Below are positions 18,053-25,606 of a DNA stretch of 45,532 nucleotides, in pieces. The notes under the pieces were generated by a model that was not told the origin of the DNA, searched no databases, and saw nothing but the letters and a program-made list of their open reading frames with translations. The stretch covers positions 1-45,532 of the forward strand of contig CANREG010000020.1 of NCBI GenBank assembly GCA_947629565.1. Direction: 5' to 3'. Position 1 is the stretch's first letter, and every line of letters begins with the position of its first letter. The position numbers and the translations under genes are program-made. This DNA is from an uncultured Lachnospiraceae bacterium (lineage in GTDB: Bacteria; Bacillota; Clostridia; Lachnospirales; Lachnospiraceae).

Positions 18053-18097
18053 AGGGCTGCCGCCTGACGAAAGAATCGTTAAGCGGCAGTCCTGTTT
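18053..18097. terminator. Bidirectional terminator between glyQS and the PocR-domain gene
   Basis: An 11-bp stem AGGGCTGCCGC/GCGGCAGTCCT (one G-T) has inner ACGA/TCGT pairs. The plus-strand tail is GTTTTC and the minus-strand tail is CCCTTTTCTTTT, so it can serve both convergent genes. The core (CTGCCGC ... ACGA ... TCGTTAAGCG-CAG) is close to the terminator at 30-84. Confidence 0.8.
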
Positions 18098-18158
18098 TCA
18101 CTTTGTTTGTATGTATCATTGATATCAATATTATGCTGCATGGAATGTCAATATCGTG

Positions 18159-18935
18159 TTACTTGAGAGATTCCAATTCCTTGATGGTGCCGGTCAGCTC
18201 CTTTAAGGAGAGTTTGATGGATTTGTTGATCTCGCCGGAATTGACAGCCAGCTTTCCAACCTCGGCGGCAACAACGGCAAAGCCCCGTCCAAATTCACCG
18301 GCTCTTGCCGCTTCTATGGAAGCGTTCAGGGATAAGATATTCTGCTTACTCTCAATCTTATCAAGCTGAAGCGACTTTTCATTAATCTCGCGAATCAGGC
18401 TGGCAGCCTGTTCAATATCCGCATCCATCTTCTCAATCTTCTTCACATCATTCTGCTGCTGATAATTGGAATTGACCATCATATTCACGACATCGCCCAA
18501 AAGCTGCGCAGCAGCCTTGATGGACTCTTCGGAGCGAACCGGAACGCGATGAAGCGCCTCTAAATAGCTGTCCTCGGGAACACCTAATTCTTTTGCAATC
18601 TTTCGGAACTTGTCATCGTCAGGCTCCTCCGGAAGAACCTGTCCGCCGATGACAGCGCCCACCTTCTGTCCGTTCACGATAATGTCGCGGCTGAAATCCA
18701 TGAGCCCCGCATGACAGAAATAGGTACCTGTACATTCGGCATCGCATTTCTGGCAGCGCTTGGCGCCTTCCTCTGATCCTCTCGTATATTTCATACAGAA
18801 ATCATTAAAATTAATGGCTTTTGTAAAATACTCCCCGTTTGCGTCTACCCCGATAGTGGCAAGCCCTGTTGCATTGGACCAGTCCTCCATTAATTTTTCC
18901 AGTTGAGGAATGTCCAAAAAATCTCTGATATCCAT
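18159..18935 (-). CDS. Soluble PocR-domain protein with a short chemoreceptor signalling segment
   Basis: The protein has 258 residues with no transmembrane segment or signal peptide. Residues 1-165 match the PocR-type sensory domain, with a Cys-rich patch C47, C61, C64, C68 and C74 plus H75 that could bind a metal, cluster or ligand. The C-terminal part carries the methyl-accepting chemotaxis tip ([15 protein letters not shown] ... [15 protein letters not shown], about 198-229) but lacks the long methylation helices and HAMP. This suggests a small cytoplasmic receptor or an adaptor that couples to CheW/CheA arrays. No other chemotaxis genes lie in the window. GGATGGAG precedes the ATG. Confidence 0.86.
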   Translation of the reverse strand: MDIRDFLDIPQLEKLMEDWSNATGLATIGVDANGEYFTKAINFNDFCMKYTRGSEEGAKRCQKCDAECTGTYFCHAGLMDFSRDIIVNGQKVGAVIGGQVLPEEPDDDKFRKIAKELGVPEDSYLEALHRVPVRSEESIKAAAQLLGDVVNMMVNSNYQQQNDVKKIEKMDADIEQAASLIREINEKSLQLDKIESKQNILSLNASIEAARAGEFGRGFAVVAAEVGKLAVNSGEINKSIKLSLKELTGTIKELESLK

Positions 18936-18991
18936 AGTATAACTCCATCCTTTCCCCTGTCATTCTCCATAATAAATAAATTAATAGCTAT

Positions 18992-19020
18992 ATTATACAA
19001 AAAAACTGGTAAAATTGCAA
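18992..19020 (-). promoter_or_regulatory. Promoter of the PocR-domain gene
   Basis: On the minus strand TTGCAA and TATAAT are separated by 17 bp, giving a leader of roughly 50 nt before the ATG at 18935. Confidence 0.6.
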
Positions 19021-19090
19021 CAAAATATATATGAAATCTGCTGTTTACATAATTTTTTAACAAATTTACCAAAAAAATGTTATTTTATGG

Positions 19091-19119
19091 TTGACATAAA
19101 GAGTCAGCTTTGTTATTAT
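19091..19119 (+). promoter_or_regulatory. Promoter of the NlpC/P60 hydrolase gene
   Basis: Consensus TTGACA, 17 bp, TATTAT. The predicted start is near 19126, leaving a leader of about 75 nt that contains the WalR-like box. Confidence 0.65.
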
Positions 19120-19136
19120 TGCCTTAGTGCTAAATT

Positions 19137-19153
19137 TGTAACAATTTTGTAAC
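19137..19153 (+). promoter_or_regulatory. WalR (YycF)-type binding box
   Basis: Direct repeat TGTAAC-AATTT-TGTAAC fits the published WalR consensus TGTWAH-N5-TGTWAH exactly. It sits in front of a cell-wall hydrolase gene, the classic WalR target class. It lies about 11-27 nt downstream of the predicted start, so it would repress that promoter or activate a second, weaker promoter further down. Confidence 0.55.
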
Positions 19154-19201
19154 AGTTGGATGAAGATTTTGTTGATTTAATTAAGAAGAGGTATATTGAT
19201 T

Positions 19202-20509
19202 ATGAAAAAGAGTATTGTCAGAGGCTCAATGTTGACAGTTGCGGCACTTTCTATTATGTTAGGCGGTACGGCTTATCCTTCTAGCGGAAATGTTCGGGAT
19301 AAGGTTACGGAGACGCCTGTTATTATAAGTAAGGCAATCCAGAACAGTTCGACAGAGACAAAGGCAATTTCCAAAGGTATTGCAGTACAGGATGTGGCAC
19401 AGGTTACCACAGAACAGCCGGTAACAGAGCAGCCGGTGACAGAACAGCCGGTAACAGAGCAGCCGGCGGAGATAGTAGAGCTTGAGACAAAAGAAGCAAA
19501 GGTAGAAAGCAATCAGGTAGTTGCCAATATTGACAGTTATTTAAATATACGTGCGGAGGCTTCAGAGGAAGCTCAGGTGGTAGGTAAATTTTATACGGGA
19601 AATGTCGGTACGATTGTAGAACGCGGTGACGAATGGTCATTAGTTTCTTCCGGCAATGCATATGGATATGTAAAGAATGAATATCTGCTTTTTGGAGATG
19701 CAGCAGAGGAATATATTGAGAGTAACTGCGACCAGGTAGCAAAGGTGACGGCAGACACTCTGAATGTTCGCGCAGAGGAATCCACAGATAGCGAGGTTAT
19801 AACTCTTTCTGACCAGGGAGATGCGCTGACGGTATTAGGACAGGATAATGGTTGGTTTAAAGTTGCGGTATCTTCTGAAGAAGTGGGTTATGTATCAAGT
19901 GAATATGTGTATATTGATTATGTATATGAGACGGCTGTGACAATTGAAGAAGAGCAGGCGGCTGCCGAAGCAGAGGCTCAAGCTCAGGCGGAAGCACAGG
20001 CACAGGCAGAGGCCCAAGCTCAGGCGGAAGCACAGGCAACTCAGACAACAGAGGCGCCGAAGACGGAAGCTCCAAAGACAGAGGCCCCAAAGACAGAGGA
20101 GCCTAAGCAGGAGAAAAAGGAAGAGACAACAGAAGCTCCGAAAGAGGAGACTGTAAGCGGAGATGGACAGGCAGTTGCAAATTATGCAGTTCAGTTTGTC
20201 GGCAACCCATATGTATATGGTGGTACAAGCTTAACGAATGGAGCTGACTGCTCTGGCTTTGTACAGTCAGTATATAAGCATTTTGGATATTCCCTTCCGC
20301 GTGTGGCGGCAGATCAGGCCGGTGCGGGAACCGCAGTAAGTACTGACAGCTTGCAGCCGGGTGATTTGTTGTTCTATCATGGCTTTGGACATGTGGCGAT
20401 TTATATCGGCGGTGGACAGGTTGTTCATGCAAGTAATGCGAAGACGGGAATTAAGATTTCCGATTACAAGTATTCGCCGATTGATAAAGCGGTTCGGATT
20501 ATTAACTAA
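19202..20509 (+). CDS. Secreted cell-wall hydrolase: two SH3b domains and NlpC/P60
   Basis: The protein has 435 residues from ATG 19202 (AGAGG ten bases upstream). A TTG at 19196 is only four bases from it and is disfavoured. A signal peptide covers about residues 1-25. A TEQPV repeat (four copies) precedes two SH3b domains (about 105-165 and 178-240: YLNIRAEASEEA, TLNVRAEESTDS). A repetitive Ala/Gln/Glu linker and APKTE repeats follow. The C-terminal NlpC/P60 peptidase has Cys in GADCSGFVQ, His in GFGHVAIYIG and a further His in VVHASN, so the catalytic set is complete. It should cut peptide stems of peptidoglycan, probably as a D,L-endopeptidase. The gene stands alone, with its own promoter and terminator and the WalR-like box. 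Confidence 0.93.
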   Translation: MKKSIVRGSMLTVAALSIMLGGTAYPSSGNVRDKVTETPVIISKAIQNSSTETKAISKGIAVQDVAQVTTEQPVTEQPVTEQPVTEQPAEIVELETKEAKVESNQVVANIDSYLNIRAEASEEAQVVGKFYTGNVGTIVERGDEWSLVSSGNAYGYVKNEYLLFGDAAEEYIESNCDQVAKVTADTLNVRAEESTDSEVITLSDQGDALTVLGQDNGWFKVAVSSEEVGYVSSEYVYIDYVYETAVTIEEEQAAAEAEAQAQAEAQAQAEAQAQAEAQATQTTEAPKTEAPKTEAPKTEEPKQEKKEETTEAPKEETVSGDGQAVANYAVQFVGNPYVYGGTSLTNGADCSGFVQSVYKHFGYSLPRVAADQAGAGTAVSTDSLQPGDLLFYHGFGHVAIYIGGGQVVHASNAKTGIKISDYKYSPIDKAVRIIN

Positions 20510-20537
20510 TTTACTTATATAATATTATGAAAAAGCG

Positions 20538-20569
20538 GGAGCTGTTGATTTATTCAGCAGCTCTTTTTC
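20538..20569 (+). terminator. Terminator of the NlpC/P60 gene
   Basis: The stem GAGCTG-TTGA pairs with TCA-GCAGCTC around a short TTTAT loop, followed by TTTTTCT. Confidence 0.8.
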
Positions 20570-20644
20570 TATGCTCGAAAAAAAGAGAAAAAAATGATAT
20601 TTGGTAAACTTTGAAAAAATAGATAAATTTTGGAAAAAAGTCTT

Positions 20645-20672
20645 TTGAATTTTGTGTATTTTGTGCTATAAT
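20645..20672 (+). promoter_or_regulatory. Promoter of ppdK
   Basis: TTGAAT, 16 bp, TATAAT with an extended TG-C. It gives a leader of about 70 nt before the ATG at 20748 and fits strong expression. Confidence 0.65.
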
Positions 20673-20747
20673 AACATACAGACTGTGGACAGGTTCCATT
20701 TACCTTGTCCTGGTAAAATTATCAAACACTTAGGAGGTATAGAACAA

Positions 20748-23381
20748 ATGGCAAACAAATGGGTATATTTGTTTAAAGAAGGCGACGCATCAATGAGAAA
20801 CCTTCTTGGCGGTAAGGGGTGTAACTTGGCGGAGATGACCGGCTTGGGTATGCCAATCCCACAGGGATTTACAGTTACAACAGAAGCCTGTACAGATTAT
20901 TATAATCAGGGCAAACAGATTTCAGAAGAGATTCAGAAGCAGATTTTTGATGCTTTGGAATGGTTAGAGGAGCACAATGGCAAGAAGTTCGGTGATACAG
21001 AAGATCCGTTACTGGTTTCTGTTCGTTCCGGCGCCCGCGCATCCATGCCAGGTATGATGGATACGATTCTGAACTTAGGTCTGAATGATGTAGCAGTAGA
21101 AGGCTTCGCAAAGAAGACCGGTAATCCGAGATTTGCTTACGACTCTTACAGAAGATTTATTCAGATGTACTCTGATGTAGTTATGGAGGTTCCAAAGTCA
21201 TTCTTTGAGAAGAAGATTGACGAGATGAAAGAGAAGAAGGGTGTTACCTATGACACCGAGCTGACTGCAGAGGATTTGAAGGAGTTGGCAGAGCAGTTCA
21301 AGGCCATCTACAAGGAAGCAATGAACGGCGAGGAATTCCCACAGGATCCGAAGGATCAGTTGATGGGAGCTGTTAAGGCGGTATTCCGTTCATGGGATAA
21401 CCCACGTGCTATCGTTTACAGACGTATGAACGATATTCCGGGTGACTGGGGAACTGCTGTTAACGTACAGACCATGGTATTTGGTAACAAGGGTGAGACA
21501 TCAGGAACCGGTGTTGCATTTACCCGTAACCCATCTACCGGTGAGAAGGGTATCTTTGGTGAGTACCTGATTAATGCACAGGGTGAGGACGTGGTTGCCG
21601 GTGTTCGTACACCACAGCCGATTACCCAGTTAGAGAAAGATTTACCAGAATGTTACAAGCAGTTCATGGAGCTGGCTATGAAGTTGGAGAACCATTTCCA
21701 TGATATGCAGGATATGGAGTTTACCATCGAGGAAGGTAAGTTGTACTTCCTGCAGACACGTAATGGTAAGAGAACCGCTCCGGCTGCAATTAAGATTGCC
21801 TGCGATTTGGTTGACGAGGGACAGATTACAGAGGAAGAGGCTGTATGCCGTATTGAGGCGAAGTCTCTTGACCAGTTGCTTCACCCAACATTTGATGCAG
21901 ATGCACTGAAGGCTGGCGAGGTAATTGGTACTGCGCTTCCTGCTTCACCGGGAGCTGCAGCAGGTAAGATTTACTTTACCGCAGATGACGCTAAGGAAGC
22001 TGGTATTGGCGGACGTGGTGAGAGATGTATCTTAGTTCGTCTTGAGACCTCTCCGGAGGATATCGAGGGTATGCATGCATCCCAGGGTATCCTGACAGTT
22101 CGTGGTGGTATGACCTCTCATGCAGCTGTAGTTGCGCGTGGTATGGGTACCTGCTGTGTATCAGGCTGCGGCGACATTAAAATCAATGAAGAAGAGAAGT
22201 ATTTCGAGTTAGGCGGATATACCTTCCACGAAGGAGATTACATTTCCTTAGACGGTACAACAGGTAAGATTTACAAGGGCGATATCAAGACAGTTGAGCC
22301 TTCTATCGGCGGTGATTTTGGCCGTGTTATGGCTTGGGCTGATAAGTACAGAAAGTTAAAGGTTCGTACCAATGCAGATACTCCTGCAGATACGGCTAAG
22401 GCTGTTGAGTTAGGTGCTGAGGGTATCGGTCTTTGCCGTACAGAGCATATGTTCTTTGGTGAGGACAGAATTCCTAAGTTCCGCCGCATGATTCTTTCTG
22501 ACACTGTAGAGCAGAGAGAGGAAGCCCTTAAGGCAATCGGCGACTTCCAGAAGGCAGACTTCAAGGCTATGTACAAGACTCTTGACGGAATGCCAATGGT
22601 AGTTCGTTTCTTGGATCCACCTCTTCATGAGTTCGTTCCGACTGAGGAGGAAGATATCAAGGCATTAGCTGAGGATATGGGAATTACCGTAGACGAGGTT
22701 AAGGCTAAATGTGATGCTCTTCATGAGTTCAACCCAATGATGGGACATCGTGGATGCCGTCTTGCAGTTACCTATCCGGAGATCGCCAAGATGCAGACCA
22801 GAGCCGTTATGGAGGCAGCGATTGAGGTTGCTGAGGAGACCGGCAAGGCTATCGTTCCAGAGATTATGATTCCGTTGGTTGGCGAGGAGAAAGAGCTTAA
22901 GTTTGTTAAGGATGTAGTTGTAGAGGTTGCTGACCAGGTTAAGAAAGAGAAGAATTCCGACATGAGATATGAGGTTGGTACGATGATCGAGATTCCAAGA
23001 GCTGCTCTTACAGCAGATAAGATTGCTGAGGATGCTGAGTTCTTCTGCTTCGGTACCAACGACCTGACACAGATGACATTTGGTTTCTCTCGTGATGATG
23101 CTGGTAAGTTCTTAGATTCTTACTATCAGAACAAGATTTTCGAGTCTGATCCGTTTGCCCGTCTTGACCAGACTGGTGTTGGTCAGTTAATCCAGATGGC
23201 AGTAGAAAAGGGCCGCAAGGTTCGTCCGGATTTAGGACTTGGTATTTGCGGTGAGCATGGTGGAGATCCTTCATCTATTGAGTTCTGCCACAAGGTAGGT
23301 CTTAACTATGTATCATGTTCTCCATTCCGTGTGCCTATCGCAAGATTGGCTGCTGCACAGGCTGCAATTAACGACAAATAA
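20748..23381 (+). CDS. ppdK: Pyruvate, phosphate dikinase
   Basis: The protein has 877 residues from ATG 20748, preceded by TAGGAGGT. The N-terminal ATP-grasp domain begins GGKGCNLAEMTGLGMPIPQG. The swivelling phosphohistidine domain has GGMTSHAAVVARGMG with the catalytic His at about residue 458. The C-terminal PEP/pyruvate barrel includes GLCRTEHMFF, GHRGCRL, FGTNDLTQMTFG and GICGEHGGD. It interconverts pyruvate + ATP + Pi and PEP + AMP + PPi, and in Clostridia it serves PPi-linked glycolysis. Codon choice is clearly more biased (GGT, GTT, CGT, AAG) than in neighbouring genes, which indicates very high expression. The gene stands alone between its own promoter and terminator. Confidence 0.98.
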   Translation: MANKWVYLFKEGDASMRNLLGGKGCNLAEMTGLGMPIPQGFTVTTEACTDYYNQGKQISEEIQKQIFDALEWLEEHNGKKFGDTEDPLLVSVRSGARASMPGMMDTILNLGLNDVAVEGFAKKTGNPRFAYDSYRRFIQMYSDVVMEVPKSFFEKKIDEMKEKKGVTYDTELTAEDLKELAEQFKAIYKEAMNGEEFPQDPKDQLMGAVKAVFRSWDNPRAIVYRRMNDIPGDWGTAVNVQTMVFGNKGETSGTGVAFTRNPSTGEKGIFGEYLINAQGEDVVAGVRTPQPITQLEKDLPECYKQFMELAMKLENHFHDMQDMEFTIEEGKLYFLQTRNGKRTAPAAIKIACDLVDEGQITEEEAVCRIEAKSLDQLLHPTFDADALKAGEVIGTALPASPGAAAGKIYFTADDAKEAGIGGRGERCILVRLETSPEDIEGMHASQGILTVRGGMTSHAAVVARGMGTCCVSGCGDIKINEEEKYFELGGYTFHEGDYISLDGTTGKIYKGDIKTVEPSIGGDFGRVMAWADKYRKLKVRTNADTPADTAKAVELGAEGIGLCRTEHMFFGEDRIPKFRRMILSDTVEQREEALKAIGDFQKADFKAMYKTLDGMPMVVRFLDPPLHEFVPTEEEDIKALAEDMGITVDEVKAKCDALHEFNPMMGHRGCRLAVTYPEIAKMQTRAVMEAAIEVAEETGKAIVPEIMIPLVGEEKELKFVKDVVVEVADQVKKEKNSDMRYEVGTMIEIPRAALTADKIAEDAEFFCFGTNDLTQMTFGFSRDDAGKFLDSYYQNKIFESDPFARLDQTGVGQLIQMAVEKGRKVRPDLGLGICGEHGGDPSSIEFCHKVGLNYVSCSPFRVPIARLAAAQAAINDK

Positions 23382-23419
23382 TATGTCAGGCAGACTTTGC
23401 TTGCTGCAATAGCTTTATC

Positions 23420-23465
23420 AGAGGAATATTTAATTCGTAAGGATTAGATATTCCTCTTTTTATTT
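23420..23465 (+). terminator. Terminator of ppdK
   Basis: The 10-bp stem AGAGGAATAT/ATATTCCTCT has an AT-rich loop, followed by TTTTTATTTT. Confidence 0.8.
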
Positions 23466-23574
23466 TATAATCGTTAAAAAGTTAATGTACATGGGTTAAT
23501 GATATCAAAAGAAAATAAGAAAAAGCTGCCAACGAATGGTTGACAGATACGCTTCAGAGAGATGTGAGGATTCC

Positions 23575-23603
23575 TTGAAACCCAAGGGCTTATATGATAT
23601 TAT
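23575..23603 (+). promoter_or_regulatory. Promoter of the two small genes
   Basis: TTGAAA, 17 bp, TATTAT. The predicted start is about 25 nt before the ATG at 23635. Confidence 0.55.
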
Positions 23604-23634
23604 GAACTTATAAAATGAAAGGAGATTTTATAGT

Positions 23635-23937
23635 ATGGTTACATTAACATTTGTATTTAATAAAGATAAAGTAGAAAAAGCTGGTCATACGGAAGATGAA
23701 CTATTGCAGCCGATGAGGGAACATGCACAGAAGTATGGCATTGCTGAAACTGAATATGGGGTGTTTTCTAAAGATGGAGAGGATGCTTTATGTGTTGTAG
23801 GTATGTTTGTTACAGGAATCACACGTTCAAATCTTGAATATATATCTTATTTTGACTGTTGGACATTAGATGTGGATGGGGAGAAAGAAGATTGTATTGC
23901 TGAAACTAAAAAATGGTATCAAAAAAAGGCAAAATGA
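23635..23937 (+). CDS. Unknown 100-residue protein
   Basis: A soluble protein with no signal peptide or membrane span. It begins MVTLTFVFNKDKVEKAG and contains an acid-rich middle and a YISYFDCWTLDVDGEKEDC stretch near residue 70. I do not recognise the family. AAAGGAG precedes the ATG at good spacing, and a promoter lies just upstream, so it is likely expressed. Its stop overlaps the start of the next small ORF as ATGA. The pair sits at the left edge of an AT-richer accessory stretch with a decayed gene, so recent acquisition is plausible. Confidence 0.7.
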   Translation: MVTLTFVFNKDKVEKAGHTEDELLQPMREHAQKYGIAETEYGVFSKDGEDALCVVGMFVTGITRSNLEYISYFDCWTLDVDGEKEDCIAETKKWYQKKAK

Positions 23938-24101
23938 AAATGACAGAAAAAGACAAAGCCGCATGGCTGGTACAGCAATACGAAGAAGCAGAGGACATGA
24001 GCAACAGAGCAGCGATACAAATGGAAAAGGACAACGTACAGATAACAGCGGATATGACACCGGAAGAGGTGATTAGGACAATGGACAAATATTACAAGTA
24101 G
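23934..24101 (+). CDS. Unknown 55-residue protein coupled to the previous gene
   Basis: The start ATG at 23934 overlaps the previous stop as ATGA, the usual arrangement for translational coupling. An in-frame ATG at 23913 lies inside the previous gene. The protein is short, charged and predicted mostly helical: MKMTEKDKAAWLVQQYEEAE and then ITADMTPEEVIRTMDKYYK. The AT- and Lys-rich composition matches its neighbour. I do not recognise it. It could be the small partner of a two-gene module (for example an antitoxin- or immunity-like protein), but nothing in the sequence proves that. Confidence 0.6.
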   Translation: MKMTEKDKAAWLVQQYEEAEDMSNRAAIQMEKDNVQITADMTPEEVIRTMDKYYK

Positions 24102-24103
24102 AT

Positions 24104-24359
24104 TTGGACAAAATTGAACGTATGTACGAGTATGAACTGGAAAATAAAATTCCTCATGCAAAACGTGTCACAGAATGGTTTGGAGACTATGCTATGGCTA
24201 TGATTGCAACCGGAAGATGTATGGAAAAAAGAATTTGAAAATCATATTGAGAATCAGTTGCAAAGTGGAAATATTCTTGCTATGAAAAAGAAAAGGCTGA
24301 TAAATGCTTCATTCTTTAGGGCTCCAATTGCCCCAAGAGAACTCATTTATCAGCTATGA
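24104..24359 (+). pseudogene. Frameshifted remnant of an unknown gene
   Basis: Two protein-like segments follow one another in different frames. The first reads LDKIERMYEYELENKIPHAK ... FGDYAMAMIATGRC and stops at 24236. The second reads WKKEFENHIENQLQSGNI ... FFRAPIAPRELIYQL and stops at 24357. The junction lies at or near GGAAAAAAG (24222-24231), so a single-base change in the A run would join them. A weak TTG (24104) or ATG (24122) could start it. The family is not recognised. A sequencing error is the alternative explanation. Confidence 0.55.
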
Positions 24360-24427
24360 TGGTAGTATGGCATATACATTGGAAAATGTCAAGCATAATT
24401 TAACGCTATCATATTTACAATGATTTC

Positions 24428-24455
24428 TTGATATATTTTTGAAATATTGTATACT
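24428..24455 (+). promoter_or_regulatory. Promoter of the structured RNA
   Basis: TTGATA, 16 bp, TATACT. The predicted start, near 24462, is directly before the first stem of the RNA. Confidence 0.6.
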
Positions 24456-24532
24456 AATATCAGTAGATAAGGAAAGCCACGCAGTGGGGGACTTATCGGG
24501 AGGTCTGACTCCTGCTAATTAATCCGAACTGT

Positions 24533-24636
24533 ATGCAGTACATGAGGGACTGCCGGTTGGCGAGCAACGGTAAAACTCGAAAGCGATGCAGTACGTACGG
24601 GACTGCCGGTTGGCGGACAACGGAAAAATCAGACAG
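24533..24636 (+). repeat. Tandem duplication of a two-hairpin module (53-nt period)
   Basis: ATGCAGTAC at 24533 and 24586, and GACTGCCGGTTGGCG at 24548 and 24601, are offset by exactly 53 nt. Stem bases are identical between copies, while differences fall in loops (ACATGAGGG versus ACGTACGGG, GCGAG versus GCGGA). That pattern fits selection on RNA structure. Confidence 0.8.
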
Positions 24637-24645
24637 AACCTAGAA

Positions 24646-24679
24646 AGAGGTGTTTGCCTGCGGGCACTCATCTCTTTTT
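24646..24679 (+). terminator. Terminator of the structured RNA / attenuator before 24784
   Basis: The stem AGAGGTG/CATCTCT continues into TGCC/GGCA with a short loop, followed by TTTTT. Confidence 0.75.
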
Positions 24680-24783
24680 AGTTATTTTAGGAGGAAAAAA
24701 TAGAACAAAAGATTTATTCAAAGAAAGAAGCTTGAGGAAAAAACAACAATCTGTAAAAGAATAAGATACAGGAGGGGTTCCCT

Positions 24784-25530
24784 ATGAATAAGTTAACAAA
24801 ATGGTATATTGATGAAACTACAGAGTCTTTTGCGTTGGGAGGTTTTGCGGCAAGTGATAGTGAAAGATTCTTAACCGGTACATATGTCTTTACCTCCCAG
24901 ATTGAAACGGTTGAGGTCGATGAGTCCAGCAAGAATTTCATTTTCCATACAATGTCCGGCAGTGAATATGTCTGCTCCTTTGAGGATATCGAATGGACTT
25001 CTGAGTTTGCCGAAGATTCGAGAGATAATCTTGAACGTTTGCATATCTCACGGGCTTTTACAGACGAAGCAATCAAATTAGCCGGCGAAAAAGAAAATGC
25101 TTTGGTTGAACGGTTAGGTAATGAGTTCTCAAATGGAGATTTATATCTTGAAATGGGCGCAGGCGGTATCATAGATGTTCATTTTAAATACATGGATGTG
25201 ATTCATCGTATAAGCTGCCGGGTAAATGTAGGAATGTTTCAGAATTCTTATCTGTACTGCCTGCTGGATGTGGTAGATTTCAGGCATTTTGAATTTAGTG
25301 GCGGTTCCGTAGACACCTATCATATGAGTGATTCGATCAAGCGGCTGGTTGTAGATAATATAGGCAGCAGTCCTGTAACCATTGATCATAAAGTGTATGA
25401 GTCGGGAATAACGGTTACCTGTATCACGGAAGAAAATCATCCGGAAGGGTTGTTTAGCCCTGATTCATTCAATGGAAAGAGTTTATTGTTTCATGATGAT
25501 TTTATGAAAGACACTGACGAGCCGGATTAA
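24784..25530 (+). CDS. Unknown 248-residue cytoplasmic protein
   Basis: The ATG follows AGGAGGGG, a strong ribosome binding site. The protein is acidic, with no signal peptide, membrane span or familiar motif. The N-terminal third is beta-rich (LTGTYVFTSQIETVEVDESS, FIFHTMSGSEYVCSFEDIEW). The middle is helical (LAGEKENALVERLGNEF) and a further beta region follows with YLEMGAGGIIDVHFKYMD and YCLLDVVDFRHFEFSGGS. No promoter is seen between the structured RNA's terminator and this gene, so expression may depend on read-through of that terminator. Function unknown. Confidence 0.72.
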   Translation: MNKLTKWYIDETTESFALGGFAASDSERFLTGTYVFTSQIETVEVDESSKNFIFHTMSGSEYVCSFEDIEWTSEFAEDSRDNLERLHISRAFTDEAIKLAGEKENALVERLGNEFSNGDLYLEMGAGGIIDVHFKYMDVIHRISCRVNVGMFQNSYLYCLLDVVDFRHFEFSGGSVDTYHMSDSIKRLVVDNIGSSPVTIDHKVYESGITVTCITEENHPEGLFSPDSFNGKSLLFHDDFMKDTDEPD

Positions 25531-25577
25531 AGTTATCTCGAGAGATGGAACAAATATAGATTGTTAGCGGAAATCCT

Positions 25578-25606
25578 TTGTGTTTTATGTATAATAATGG
25601 TATAAT
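25578..25606 (+). promoter_or_regulatory. Promoter of the chimeric cyclase gene
   Basis: TTGTGT, 17 bp, TATAAT. A second TATAAT lies 11 bp upstream (25590-25595). The leader is about 55 nt. Confidence 0.6.

Larger units (their letters stand above)
24462..24680 (+). ncRNA. Candidate structured RNA of about 220 nt (family not recognised)
   Basis: No ORF fits this segment, but it folds densely. Stem A: GATAAG (24466-71)/CTTATC (24492-97), enclosing CCAC-GCA-GTGG. Stem B: CGGGAG (24497-24502)/CTCCTG (24509-14) with six-base loop GTCTGA, which is fully complementary to TCAGAC at 24629-34, a likely pseudoknot closing the whole RNA. Between them lie two tandem modules, each a GCAGT/ACTGC hairpin followed by a CCG-TTG/CAACGG hairpin with a GCGRR loop. 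A terminator ends it at 24646-24679. It could be a stand-alone small RNA or a leader/attenuator for the gene at 24784. It does not match riboswitch consensus sequences I can recall (c-di-GMP-I/II, cobalamin, lysine, guanidine II). Confidence 0.65.

Noticed and set aside
19410-20120. DNA repeats in the NlpC/P60 gene as mobile or regulatory elements
   Set aside because: They are in-frame codon repeats encoding TEQPV, AQAEA and APKTE linkers, common in secreted proteins.
24533-24636. CRISPR array
   Set aside because: Only two copies occur, the whole 53-nt unit is repeated including the would-be spacer, and the units fold into paired hairpins. No cas genes are nearby.
24533-24636. Guanidine-II (mini-ykkC) riboswitch, suggested by tandem hairpins
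   Set aside because: The conserved ACGR tetraloops are absent, and the hairpins and spacing are different.
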